Below, piece by piece: positions 41,724 to 53,532 of a stretch of DNA of 64,000 bases. How positions within the stretch are numbered: the stretch's first letter is position 1; each line of letters starts with the position of its first letter. Source of the stretch: Acanthornis magna (taxonomy: Eukaryota; Chordata; Aves; Passeriformes; Acanthizidae); assembly GCA_036785705.1 (NCBI GenBank), contig JAWUZG010000027.1, forward strand, positions 2,647,501 to 2,711,500, written 5' to 3'. Made by a program: the position numbers and the translations under genes. Below the pieces are notes generated by a model, which made no database searches, was not told where the DNA came from, and saw nothing but the letters and a program-made list of their open reading frames with translations.

Positions 41724-42854
41724 GTAAAGAGCTTCTGTCCAAAAAGTGGTGGTGAGATGCTACCTCTAGTAGATTAACTCTAGTGATGCCTTTAGGGCAA
41801 AGTGGTTCCCATAACTCCCCAGCAGCCACTCATGAATCAGTGACATTCTGACCAATAGTGCCGAAACCCTCAGCTGTACAAGACTACATCATTTCTTCCA
41901 GTAGCAGGGAGGGCTAAACACCCCTGTTCCATCCTCTGTGTCACAGCAGACCTGCAAGGCATGAGCAAGTGCTGCTGCCCATGTATGCACACACAGCAGG
42001 CCTGGCATTTTCAAAAAAACATGGGCTCACTGTATCTCCACTGCACAGCACAGTCATACAAGTTTGCTGACCCACACCGTTCCAGAGAGAGGAACTCAGG
42101 AGGAGGCTGCTTGCACCACATCAATTTGTTCAGGCTGCTCCAGACATCTCGCTTCCTAAAGGACTTTCAGATTCTAAGGACACTGCGCATTCTGCTCAAA
42201 AAGAGATAGCTAGAAGCCAGGCCACAAAACACAGTTTTTGTTAAACTGTAGACTTGACAACTTTGATTGAAATCTTCACTTCCCTTTGAACAGAATAGAA
42301 GGAATAAAGAATGAGTGCAGAGGATGACAGAAAAAAAGCGTGGGAGGAAAAGAAACAAAGAAAAATCTCAGCCCATCTACCCCACCCCACAAAACAAGGA
42401 TAAAATCTGCTGTGTTGGAAACTCCCACAAGGTAACTTGATTCCAAGCAGCTCAACACATACACAGGTAGCTATGACTCTGAGAGTAACACACAACTGTT
42501 TTTAAGAGACTAGAGCAAAACAGCAGACTGTCATCCATTATATATTAGAATTTAACACATCGTCTCTCAACAACCAGTGGTGCAGGGCAAGCTGGTATGC
42601 TTGGAGCTGTTCTGTCTTCACAGTCCATGGTTCCATTGCAGAGAACATTACCACCATACCTCTAAACCAGTTCACCCACTGTTTAGAAGGCTGGGAATAA
42701 TTATGACAGAACAAAAGAGAGTAAGGTTTAAATAAGAGGGGTAGTGACAAATAGGGACAGAAATATGAACTTCAGTAGAAACCTCAGGATACACAAACTC
42801 CATTAGGTACAAAAAAAGAAGGCATTTAAAAACAGAGGAAGAACAATCACTTAC

Positions 42855-42998
42855 CTTTCAAAAGGGGCTGAAAAGTAGGAATTTCCTGCAGCTTTATGAC
42901 ATCTGGATCATTGCTGACATTCCGTGAGGATTGCGTTCCTGGGGCTACCACCACAATATCGTCCATTTTTGCTCGTTGCTTGGCTGGCAACGGAGATG
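42855..42998 (-). CDS. BORCS5: BORCS5 coding exon 2
   Basis: This 144-nt exon is flanked by an acceptor (TATCCAG before the exon, minus strand) and a canonical donor (GTAAGT after it). It carries the highly conserved block [17 protein letters not shown] through TFQPLLKG. It enters and leaves in phase 1, so the next exon must supply the last two bases of a Gly codon. This is the most conserved protein-coding stretch in the left two thirds of the window. Confidence 0.95.
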
Positions 42999-43501
42999 CT
43001 GGATATGGGAGGGAGAAGGAACAGTCAAACTGATAAGCAGATTCCACCAGAATCCAACCCTATGCGAATATTGCTCTATTGAACATTGCACAGGTATGCT
43101 TTTTATAGCACACTGCCGAGATGACTGAAGGGCTCTAAGCTCCTTTCTCTCTGCAGACCGGGGAACAGCTGATCCCGGAACACCTGCCCCACTGAGGCCC
43201 GGCTCGCTGCTGCTCCCCCAGCTCCGCACCCGCGCCAGGGCGCTCCCCCCGCCCGGCTCCGCTCCCCCGGCCCGGGCGGTGCCCCCGCACCGTCACAGGA
43301 AGGGCCGGGCCGCGCCGCCGCTGCCTCCCAGAGAAACAGCCCTTCCCTTCTCCACAGCCGTGCCCTTCTCCACAGCTGCAGTGCCGGCACAGCCCCGCTC
43401 CCCGGGGGCGGCCCCGCGCCCTCGCTCCCTGCCGGGCACTGACCTGCGGCGCTGGGCTCGCCCGGGCGGCTCTCGGCCTCGGCGCTCTGCTCCGCGCCCA
43501 T
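42855..43501 (-). CDS. BORCS5: BORCS5 (BORC complex subunit 5, myrlysin), 5' part: coding exons 1-2
   Basis: BORCS5 is a subunit of BORC, the complex on the cytosolic face of lysosomes that recruits the small GTPase ARL8 for kinesin-driven movement towards the cell periphery. Two exons joined by a phase-1 intron encode the first 67 residues plus one base of codon 68. The protein starts MGAEQS, matching the N-myristoylation pattern (Gly2, Ser6) that gives myrlysin its name, and continues with [19 protein letters not shown] and [15 protein letters not shown], which I recognise from vertebrate BORCS5. The family is about 196 residues long, so roughly the C-terminal two thirds (mostly helical) is not seen here. 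The start has a strong Kozak context (GCGCCATGG) inside a CpG island. The neighbour MANSC1 is divergent, as in mammals. Identity is very secure; the gene is partial because the window cuts it. Confidence 0.96.
42999..43443 (-). other. BORCS5: BORCS5 intron 1 (445 bp)
   Basis: This is a short phase-1 intron between the two BORCS5 coding exons. Its part nearest exon 1 is very GC-rich and belongs to the promoter CpG island; the part nearest exon 2 is of ordinary composition. Minus-strand reading frames that run from exon 1 into this intron are read-through of the donor, not gene product. Confidence 0.9.
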
Positions 43502-43720
43502 GGCGCTGCCTCCGTCCCCCGCCCGCCGCAGCGCGGGGGCCGCCGCCGCCCACGGGGTTCCGGCTGCGCCGGGTCACGGCGGCTCCGCCCGCCGGGCGGG
43601 GCCCGCTCGGGGCCGCGGGGCCGCTCCGCTGTGCCTCGGAGCCGGCGCGGGGCCCTCGGGACGCCGCGGAGCAGTGCTGACCTGTTCGGCCGGGGAAGCT
43701 GCTCCTCCTCCGCTGCTCGG
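43190..43720 (-). promoter_or_regulatory. BORCS5: CpG island / promoter of BORCS5
   Basis: This stretch is densely CpG- and GC-rich and centres on BORCS5 exon 1, in sharp contrast to the AT-rich sequence on either side. That is the usual form of a broadly expressed vertebrate promoter. No TATA box is evident. The transcription start is inferred to lie a short way beyond 43501 on the plus-strand scale. Long reading frames on both strands here (up to about 130 residues) result from low stop-codon frequency in GC-rich sequence. Confidence 0.75.
43444..43501 (-). CDS. BORCS5: BORCS5 coding exon 1
   Basis: This 58-nt exon encodes 19 residues ([11 protein letters not shown]...) plus one base of codon 20. 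It ends at a consensus-like donor (exon CAG, then GTCAGT), read on the minus strand at 43443-43438. The ATG complements CAT at 43499-43501. Codon 20 (GCA, Ala) is completed by exon 2. Confidence 0.93.
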
Positions 43721-43814
43721 CCCTAGTGAGGCCGTGTCTGGAGTGCTGTGTCCCGTTAGGAGCCCCTCGGTGTTACCGGACAAGTTACAGTCCTTTTAAA
43801 AGACGCCTGTCACC

Positions 43815-44364
43815 GAACCACAGAATATTCTGAGTTGGACAGACCCACAAGGACCATCAGTCCAAGCCCAGCCCTGCACAGACCCCCAACAATGCCACCC
43901 TGTGCACCCCTGAGGGCATTGTCCAAACGCTCCTGGAGCTGTGGCAGCCTCGGGGCCGTGCCCATTCCCTGGGGAGCCTGGGCAGTGCCCACACCCTCTG
44001 GGGAAGAGCCTTTCCCTGATCTCCAGCCTGAGCTGCCCTGGCACAGCTCTAGCCGTCCCCAGGCCCTGTCCCTGTCCCAGAGAGCAGAGCTCAGGGCCTG
44101 CCCCTCCTCTTCCCTCCCCAGGAGCTGTCACTGCCATGTCTCCCCTCAGTCTCCTCCAGCTGAACACACCGAGTGCCCTCAGCCGCTCCTCACAAGCTTT
44201 CCCTGCAGGCCCTTCAGCATCCTCGTGCCCTCCTTTGGACACTCTCTAATGGCTTGATGTCTTTCTGATATTGTGGCACCCAAAGTTCCCCCAATATTTG
44301 GGGTGAGGCCGCCCCAGCCCAGGGCAGAGCAGGACAATCCCTCCCTGGCCCGGTCGGCCATGCT
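43815..44364 (-). repeat. CR1 LINE fragment (antisense, about 550 bp)
   Basis: The plus strand starts CACAGAATATTCTGAGTTGG and follows the reversed 3' half of an avian CR1: GTCCAAACGCTCCTGGAGCT, TTCCCTGGGGAGCCTGGGCA, GTCTCCTCCAGCTGAAC, TTTGGACACTCTCTAATGGC and CAGAGCAGGACAATCCCTCC, ending near CGGCCATGCT. It lies 300 bp from the BORCS5 start. The antisense frames across it (60-148 residues) are element sequence. Confidence 0.9.
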
Positions 44365-44371
44365 TCATAAT

Positions 44372-44760
44372 TGTGCTGAAATCAGCTCCCAGTGGCTAAA
44401 AGGTAATTCTGGTAGGGGGATCCTCAACAACCGACCCACAGGCCACCAACCCAAGAGACTCCTTGACCCAAAAGAATAGAGAAACTGATCCATGTGGACT
44501 AATTACCATGAGAAATGAGAGAATCATTAACCAGTAGAAGCTAGAATACTAATAAATACGAGAACAAAGTAACTTTTAACCCAGAACACTCATTCCTTTG
44601 TTTACCAAAATGTATAAATAGTCAAAAGTTTTGAAAATTGATTTACATGTTTGGTGAGGCAATACCCACATACCTCTGTGCTGAATAAAGTAATATCAGC
44701 TTTCTAACCTAGTAAGCTGATTAGGTTAGGTTAGAGAGCTTGTGTCCCAGTTTTTGGTGA
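44372..44760 (+). mobile_element. ERV LTR-like block
   Basis: Between the antisense CR1 and the sense CR1 lies a segment with LTR-like organisation: it starts TGTGCTGAAATC, has a TATA-like TATAAATAG at about 44613, then AATAAAGTAATA at about 44684, and a T/G-rich end (CCCAGTTTTTGGTGA). That is the U3-TATA-R-polyA-U5 order of many avian LTRs. The exact ends and a target duplication are not resolved and the family is not named. Confidence 0.5.
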
Positions 44761-44824
44761 GGAGAGGGTCCAGCAGAGGCCACAAAGATGATGAGGGTCT
44801 GGAGCATGTCTCTTATGAATAAAG
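44761..44824 (+). repeat. CR1 fragment, left part of a split copy
   Basis: GGAGAGGGTCCAGCAGAGGC, CACAAAGATGATGAGGG and CTGGAGCATGTCTCTTATGA is CR1 sequence in sense orientation. It breaks off at the point where the copy continues at 45498, after a 673-bp insertion. Confidence 0.8.
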
Positions 44825-45497
44825 TGCCATGGGAGCTTCAGACAAGCTCTGCCTTAGCCTCAGATTTTGGCAACAGTTTAAATATAAGGACTTACTCTGT
44901 CCCACAAGTTCTAGTGATGGCAGATCAGGTCTATTTATAAAAATGAATTATTTATTAGACGGACAAGAGATAAGCAGACAAAAGATCTTAATCAGAATTA
45001 CTTACTACAAAAAGACACTAAAAAGAACTAGTAGTAGATTACAGCGTAACATAAAACAGTGCACGCTATCAAGGTACCTCTATTAAAGGCAGCAAAAGAA
45101 AGTGTTGATTAGGAGTCAAATGTAACTTCCCACTGAAATGACAATAATATACGCAGATTCCTTCACTCAGCCTCCAGGGGAGTAATTGCAAAGCAGTGTC
45201 CTTGCTCGGGGGAGAAACTCCACATGTTTCCAGGGAAATGTATAGAAGATTTCTGCTTTGTGGAAGTTTGGTGGGGCTTTTATAGTTGTAAAATGAGGTG
45301 TCTGACAGTCAGAAGTCCAGCTTATCTTTCCAGATCTCACTTGGATAGTAAGATGTTTATTGGCAGTTGGGAGATGCCAGACCAGTGCTAAGCCCATGGC
45401 CCCAAAATAACTCACTACAAGAATGCTTGCCCTGTTTGAGTTGTCTGACCAGTTAACAAATAACAAATAAGCTGTTCGGGGGAGATGCCGTGCTACA
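44825..45497 (-). mobile_element. Solo LTR (673 bp) inserted in a CR1
   Basis: Read on the minus strand this insert begins TGTAGCACGGCATCTCCCCC and ends GAAGCTCCCATGGCA, so it has LTR-type TG...CA ends. On that strand it also carries ATAATAAAT-like and TATAAATAGACC A/T-rich signals. It interrupts a CR1: left flank TATGAA-TAAAG, right flank AACAG-ACTGCACGAGCTGGG. The undisturbed CR1 consensus reads TATGAG-GAGAG-GCTGAGGGAGCTGGG, so five bases are duplicated with decay, as expected for ERV integration. There is no internal viral coding sequence. The family is not named. Confidence 0.7.
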
Positions 45498-45883
45498 AAC
45501 AGACTGCACGAGCTGGGCCCGTTTAGTCTGAAGAAGAGAAGACTGAGAGAGGATCTCTTTAATGCAGATAAGTTTCTCAAAGGGGTGCCAAGAGGAGGGA
45601 CCAGACTCTTTTCAGTGGTGCCCAGTGACAGGACAAGGAACATAAACTGAAACACGAGAAGTTTCATTTCAACATGAGGAAGAATTTTCCACTGAGGATG
45701 GTAGAGCACTGGAACAGCTGCCCAGGGAGGTTGTGAAGTCTCCCCCTCTGGAGACATTCCAAACCCACCTGGAATGTGTATTCTTGTGTCACCTGCTCTG
45801 GGTCACCCTGACTTGGCAGGGGGCTTGGAGTGGATGATCTTTAGAGGTCCCTTCCAAGCCCAATAATTCTGTGATTCTGTGAT
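45498..45883 (+). repeat. CR1 fragment, right part of a split copy
   Basis: It continues the copy at 44761 with GACTGCACGAGCTGGGCCCG, AGAAGAGAAGACTGAGAGAG, GAGCACTGGAACAGCTGCCC, GGAGTGGATGATCTTTAGAG and ends in the CR1 tail AATTCTGTGATTCTGTG. A long minus-strand frame (196 residues, 45167-45757) spans the LTR/CR1 junction and is not a gene. Confidence 0.9.
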
Positions 45884-48189
45884 TTTTTAATTACAGGTTT
45901 TAATTCTTCTGTGCCAAGGCAAACCTGTCAAACCCTAGAGTGCTGGGCACAGAGCAGAGTAGCATGGGCAACACACATCACCAGCAGCCCTTATATACAC
46001 ATATGCTAGGAGTGAAGGAAAAGTAGCCCAGATCAAAAGTCCACAGGCAGCTTAGGCTTAGGGGGGGAAAAAAAAGATTAAAAAACTCAAACACAAGTGA
46101 AAATGAGAAGGAAACATACTCTGAGATTTGAGACAACGTTTTCATATTTGACAGTCAAATCAGCAAGACATCATGCAGTTGTCTGTGACAGAAGAATTAC
46201 CTATAAATAAGAACAGTACTGGTCCGTGCTAGTTTCCGAGCAAGGCTGTTCTCTGCTCACGCACAAAGCCCAGCGTCATCCAAAGCTCTGCACCAAACTC
46301 AGCACCATTTCTCTTGGCTGCCTTTGCTAATTGCCACCAAGATCTAATCTAACACAAGAATAATGCTCCTTTCTCATGAGAACTGTTCCTGAGATCCAGG
46401 CTATGGGAAGACAATCCCAATCCAACACCACCTGCTGCCAGCTGCAGGCTGTATGCTGCACTATGTACTTTTATAAACTAATAGAAGAGGTTACAATGGA
46501 AGTTCATCTTATCTGTGCCTGAGCGTTTCACCATGTAGGGCACTGCCTCCCAAGCAGAGAGATGTTCTACAGAAAACACCTTTAGTGACCTAACATCATG
46601 TCTGAGCTGATGGGGTCCCACCATTCTCCCTCTCTCAGTTCCCTTTCTTCCCATTGCAGTGGTGAGGGGAGCACAGCAGCCACTGGGCAAGGCTGGCTCT
46701 CTCCTAGTCCAGGCCATGACGTTCTGCATAGCTTTTGAAGGACCTTGGCTTCCCTGCACCTCAGCAGCCTGACCAATTTGCTTCTGGTCTCCCCAGGGAG
46801 ACTGAGTGCTTGTTCCACCAGGAAGAGGCAGGAAGAGCAGAAATTAGCCATGGTGGCTGGAGTGGGGCAGTCATGTTATCCCCAGTATCTCTTCTGCCCT
46901 GCTCCTATTATAGATCACTTCAGCCCTTCTCATTTTCCCAGACATCTGTGCCCGTCTGACCACAGCAGTCTCTGTGCATATTCTCACATTCACCATCACT
47001 ACAGTACACAATCCCCACAGTTCAGGTGAAGAACCAGTTTCCTCAACCTCTAGTTCTGACCACCCCAGCCAGACCTTTAGCCTGATTTTTCAGCTCCTTT
47101 CTGCTTGGCTTCTTCCACCACCACTACGTAAGCAAAGGCAGGTGGCAACTGCAACTTTGTCTAACACGTAACAGGGGTAATATCTGTGCTTGCTTTTAGT
47201 ATTCATTCCTCCTGTTCATTCACCGTGTAATGCAGTAGGTGACACCTTAATGTTCACATTCTCTTTTAACAGTGAAAATAATGTCACCAGTTTACCAAAA
47301 GAGAGAAGCTCGGCTAGAAAGGAACATTTTCTTAAACAAGTGCAGCTGAAAATTTTAGAAAAAACCACCCCACCAAGACTGCAAGTATCACAGCCAAACA
47401 TTATGAAATGTCCCAAAATGGCCATGTGACGCAAAATGAGATGGTGGCCTCAGTCTCTTACAACACTCATGTCCAAATAAAAGACAACACCCAGCAGTAC
47501 TGATAAAGGGGACTGACTGGGCGTGAAGAACAAGACAGCCGCCCATGCCTTGGCATCTAACCATTACAATATATAAACTAATCCGCCTTTGGGATCTCTT
47601 CAGGTAATGTACATCTCTAAAAAGAAAATTTATTTTATTTACAGGGAACTAAATAAAAGGTCTCTTTCCTGGAAAAGAAGGAATATGTCTTATAATCCTT
47701 TTATTCTTTGCACTCCTTTGGTCTACTTTTACTCCTAAACACTACCCCAAAAATAGTAAGAAAAAAATTAAAAAGAAGAAATGAAAAATTTCCAAGCAAA
47801 AACATGACTTAAGCAAGCAATTGCACTGAGACAGCTGAGGGAAGAATGGCCAAGACACCAGTCAAGGGTCCCAGCAGACAGGCTTTTCTGTACAACTCCC
47901 ATTCCACAAACATCTTGTGCTTGGCTGTGATTTGAACAGGATTACTCAGGTAGCAGGGAGCCTTTTACACACACATGGAAATATGTCCATGTCCGTTTAG
48001 TCCAGGATATGCATATTAATCGCTTTCATTACAGCCTCCAAAAGAAGATCTCAGTTGGAGGGAAAGGTCTGACTGTGGGCAAAACCATACCAGCCTGACC
48101 ACCAAGAGCTTCACCAGGTGTTTTTGCCTTTGTGTCTGATGCTCAGGAAGAGCCCTCGGGGCCGGCAAGTGGCAGGAGGGCCGGGAATA
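45884..48189. other. Intergenic sequence between BORCS5 and MANSC1
   Basis: I see no gene, RNA gene or recognisable mobile element here. Human has a non-coding transcript (LOH12CR2) between these genes, but nothing in this sequence lets me place an equivalent. The other intergenic part, 43502-43814, is CpG island and short spacer. Confidence 0.5.
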
Positions 48190-48475
48190 CCCTCGCAGCC
48201 CCGCTGGGCAGGCAGGAGGAGGAGGGCGGGAGAAAGGGAGGCAGGAGAAGGGCAGACAGGAGAAGGGCACACAGGGGGAAGAGGGCAGGAAAGGGGAAGC
48301 AAGGGAGATGGAGGGCAGGCAGGAGAAAAGGCAGGAAGGGGAGAGGAGAATGGCGGGCAGGCGGAAGAGAGGAGTACGAGGGCAGGTAGGTAGGTAGGTA
48401 AGCAGGAAGCCCAGGAGGAGGGCGAGTGGGCAGGCAGGCAGAGCAGAAGAGCAGGAGCGGAGCAGCAGGCGGGCA
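48190..48475 (+). repeat. Polypurine (GGCAGGAGAAGGG-like) tract upstream of MANSC1
   Basis: For about 285 bp the plus strand is dominated by G and A, built of variant GGCAGGAGAAGGG, GGCAGGCAGGAG and (GTAG)n units, with (GTAG)n at 48383-48401. It lies 285-570 bp upstream of the MANSC1 start codon. Such strand-asymmetric tracts can form triplex or G-quadruplex structures; that is inference. The minus-strand frame of 317 residues (48016-48969) and several plus-strand frames come from this composition. Confidence 0.8.
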
Positions 48476-48487
48476 GCAGGCAGCCCG

Positions 48488-48545
48488 GCCCGCCTCCCCT
48501 CCTCTCCCCTCCCCTCCCCTCCCCTCCCGCGGCCCCTCCTCCCGG
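48488..48545 (+). repeat. (CCCCT)n polypyrimidine tract
   Basis: CCTCCCCTCCTCTCCCCTCC continues in CCCCT units up to about 48530, then CCGCGGCCCCTCCTCCC. It follows the purine tract with the opposite strand bias, so the two could pair as a large imperfect hairpin. Confidence 0.8.
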
Positions 48546-48759
48546 ACGTGCCGGGACAGCCGCGGTGCCCCCGAGCCGCCGTCCCGAGCCCCGCCGGGCT
48601 GCGCCGCTGCCGCCCGACCCCGCGCTGCGGGCAGGGGCAGCCCGAAGGTGCCCCAGGAACGCGTGGCCGCCCCGGCAGCAGAGGAGGTCCCTCGGCGCGG
48701 CTCCCCCGGCTGCCGCTGGCCGCCAGCCCCGCTAGCCGCGGGGACAGAGCCGGCTCGCC

Positions 48760-52772
<4,013 letters not shown>

Positions 52773-53480
52773 ATCAGAAAGAGAATAAAATTTCGAGGAG
52801 CATCTCTCACTTTTGAGAGGAGAACTCTGAAATGGAACAGTAGATACTGAAATCTCAGAAGAGGATGGATTCCTTTTTTTGGGCTCCAGTGCAAAAGCAG
52901 GAGACAGGAGATGTGTTTGGTGGGGAAAAAAAATTCTCTGTCTATGCTGAACTATAATGTCTGTCATTTTTGATTTATTACTAAATCCTGAGAGTAAACA
53001 CTCAAATCCAAGTTAAGCTAAGAAGGTCTTATATTTAAGGAGAAAAAGCATTTCATGAGCTTAATCTGTACTGCGACAAGATTAGTGAAATAGAAGTACA
53101 CCTAATAAATTGAGTACCTGTGCAGCGCGTGGGTGTTTTCAGTGCTATTTGCACCAAATGCCAGAGTGTCACAGGATTGCCTGGCAATCCTATTTACCCT
53201 ATTTGTAGCTTTAAAGGAATACTTAGTAACAGAGCTTTGCATCCAAATGGTTTTAGGTACAAACAGGAAAAAATATATTCCATATGGCATAATTTGATTT
53301 TCCTTATCTACATATATTTTATGGTTATATACATATCTTTAAAGTTCTTTTTCTGCATACATCACAGGTATCCTTAAAACCGCATACTGCAAATGTGAGT
53401 GCTCTCAAAGGACACCCTCTTCACTTCTAGTGTGCCCTTCATGTGACTGGCAATAAAAATAGCTGCTTATTAACAGTTGG
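52773..53480 (+). other. MANSC1: MANSC1 3' UTR with candidate poly(A) signals
   Basis: AATAAA occurs at 52784-52789 (only 12 bases after the stop), 53104-53109 and 53452-53457. The first would give an extremely short UTR and may be unused; the second or third is more likely. The third lies directly before a CR1 tail fragment. The 3' end itself is inferred. Confidence 0.55.
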
Positions 53481-53532
53481 TATTGATGATATTTGAGTTT
53501 TTTTCCAACCTGAACAACTCTATGATTTTATG
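53477..53532 (+). repeat. CR1 3' tail fragment
   Basis: GTTGGTATTGATGATATTTG, TTTTTTTCCAACCTGAACAA and CTCTATGATTTTATG match the last about 55 bp of CR1, in the same orientation as MANSC1 and just behind its last poly(A) signal. Confidence 0.7.

Larger units (their letters stand above)
1..42854 (-). other. BORCS5: BORCS5 intron 2 (left end open)
   Basis: The sequence left of the exon 2 donor is AT-rich and non-coding. I looked on the minus strand for the remaining BORCS5 coding sequence (expected to include LCLRYQDHLHQC-like and RYAKYAEQ-like stretches) and did not find it, so exon 3 is probably beyond the left edge; a short exon missed by eye cannot be excluded. Apart from the repeats listed separately, the stretches 745-2230, 2740-8110, 10000-14100, 14600-17650, 18740-22000, 22200-27050, 28250-38700 and 40270-42850 show only unremarkable intronic sequence with scattered A- or T-runs. 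Confidence 0.75.

Noticed and set aside
43103..43501. 132-residue BORCS5 frame as a single-exon gene
   Set aside because: Only its first 19 codons are exon; the rest is intron 1 read-through past a good donor, and exon 2 restores the known BORCS5 sequence.
43279..43799. Plus-strand Pro/Arg/Ala-rich frames (99-133 residues) in the BORCS5 CpG island
   Set aside because: They are typical of GC-rich sequence without stops; no domain, and antisense to exon 1.
45167..45757. 196-residue minus-strand frame
   Set aside because: It crosses the junction between a solo LTR and a CR1 copy; no family resemblance and no splice or promoter context.
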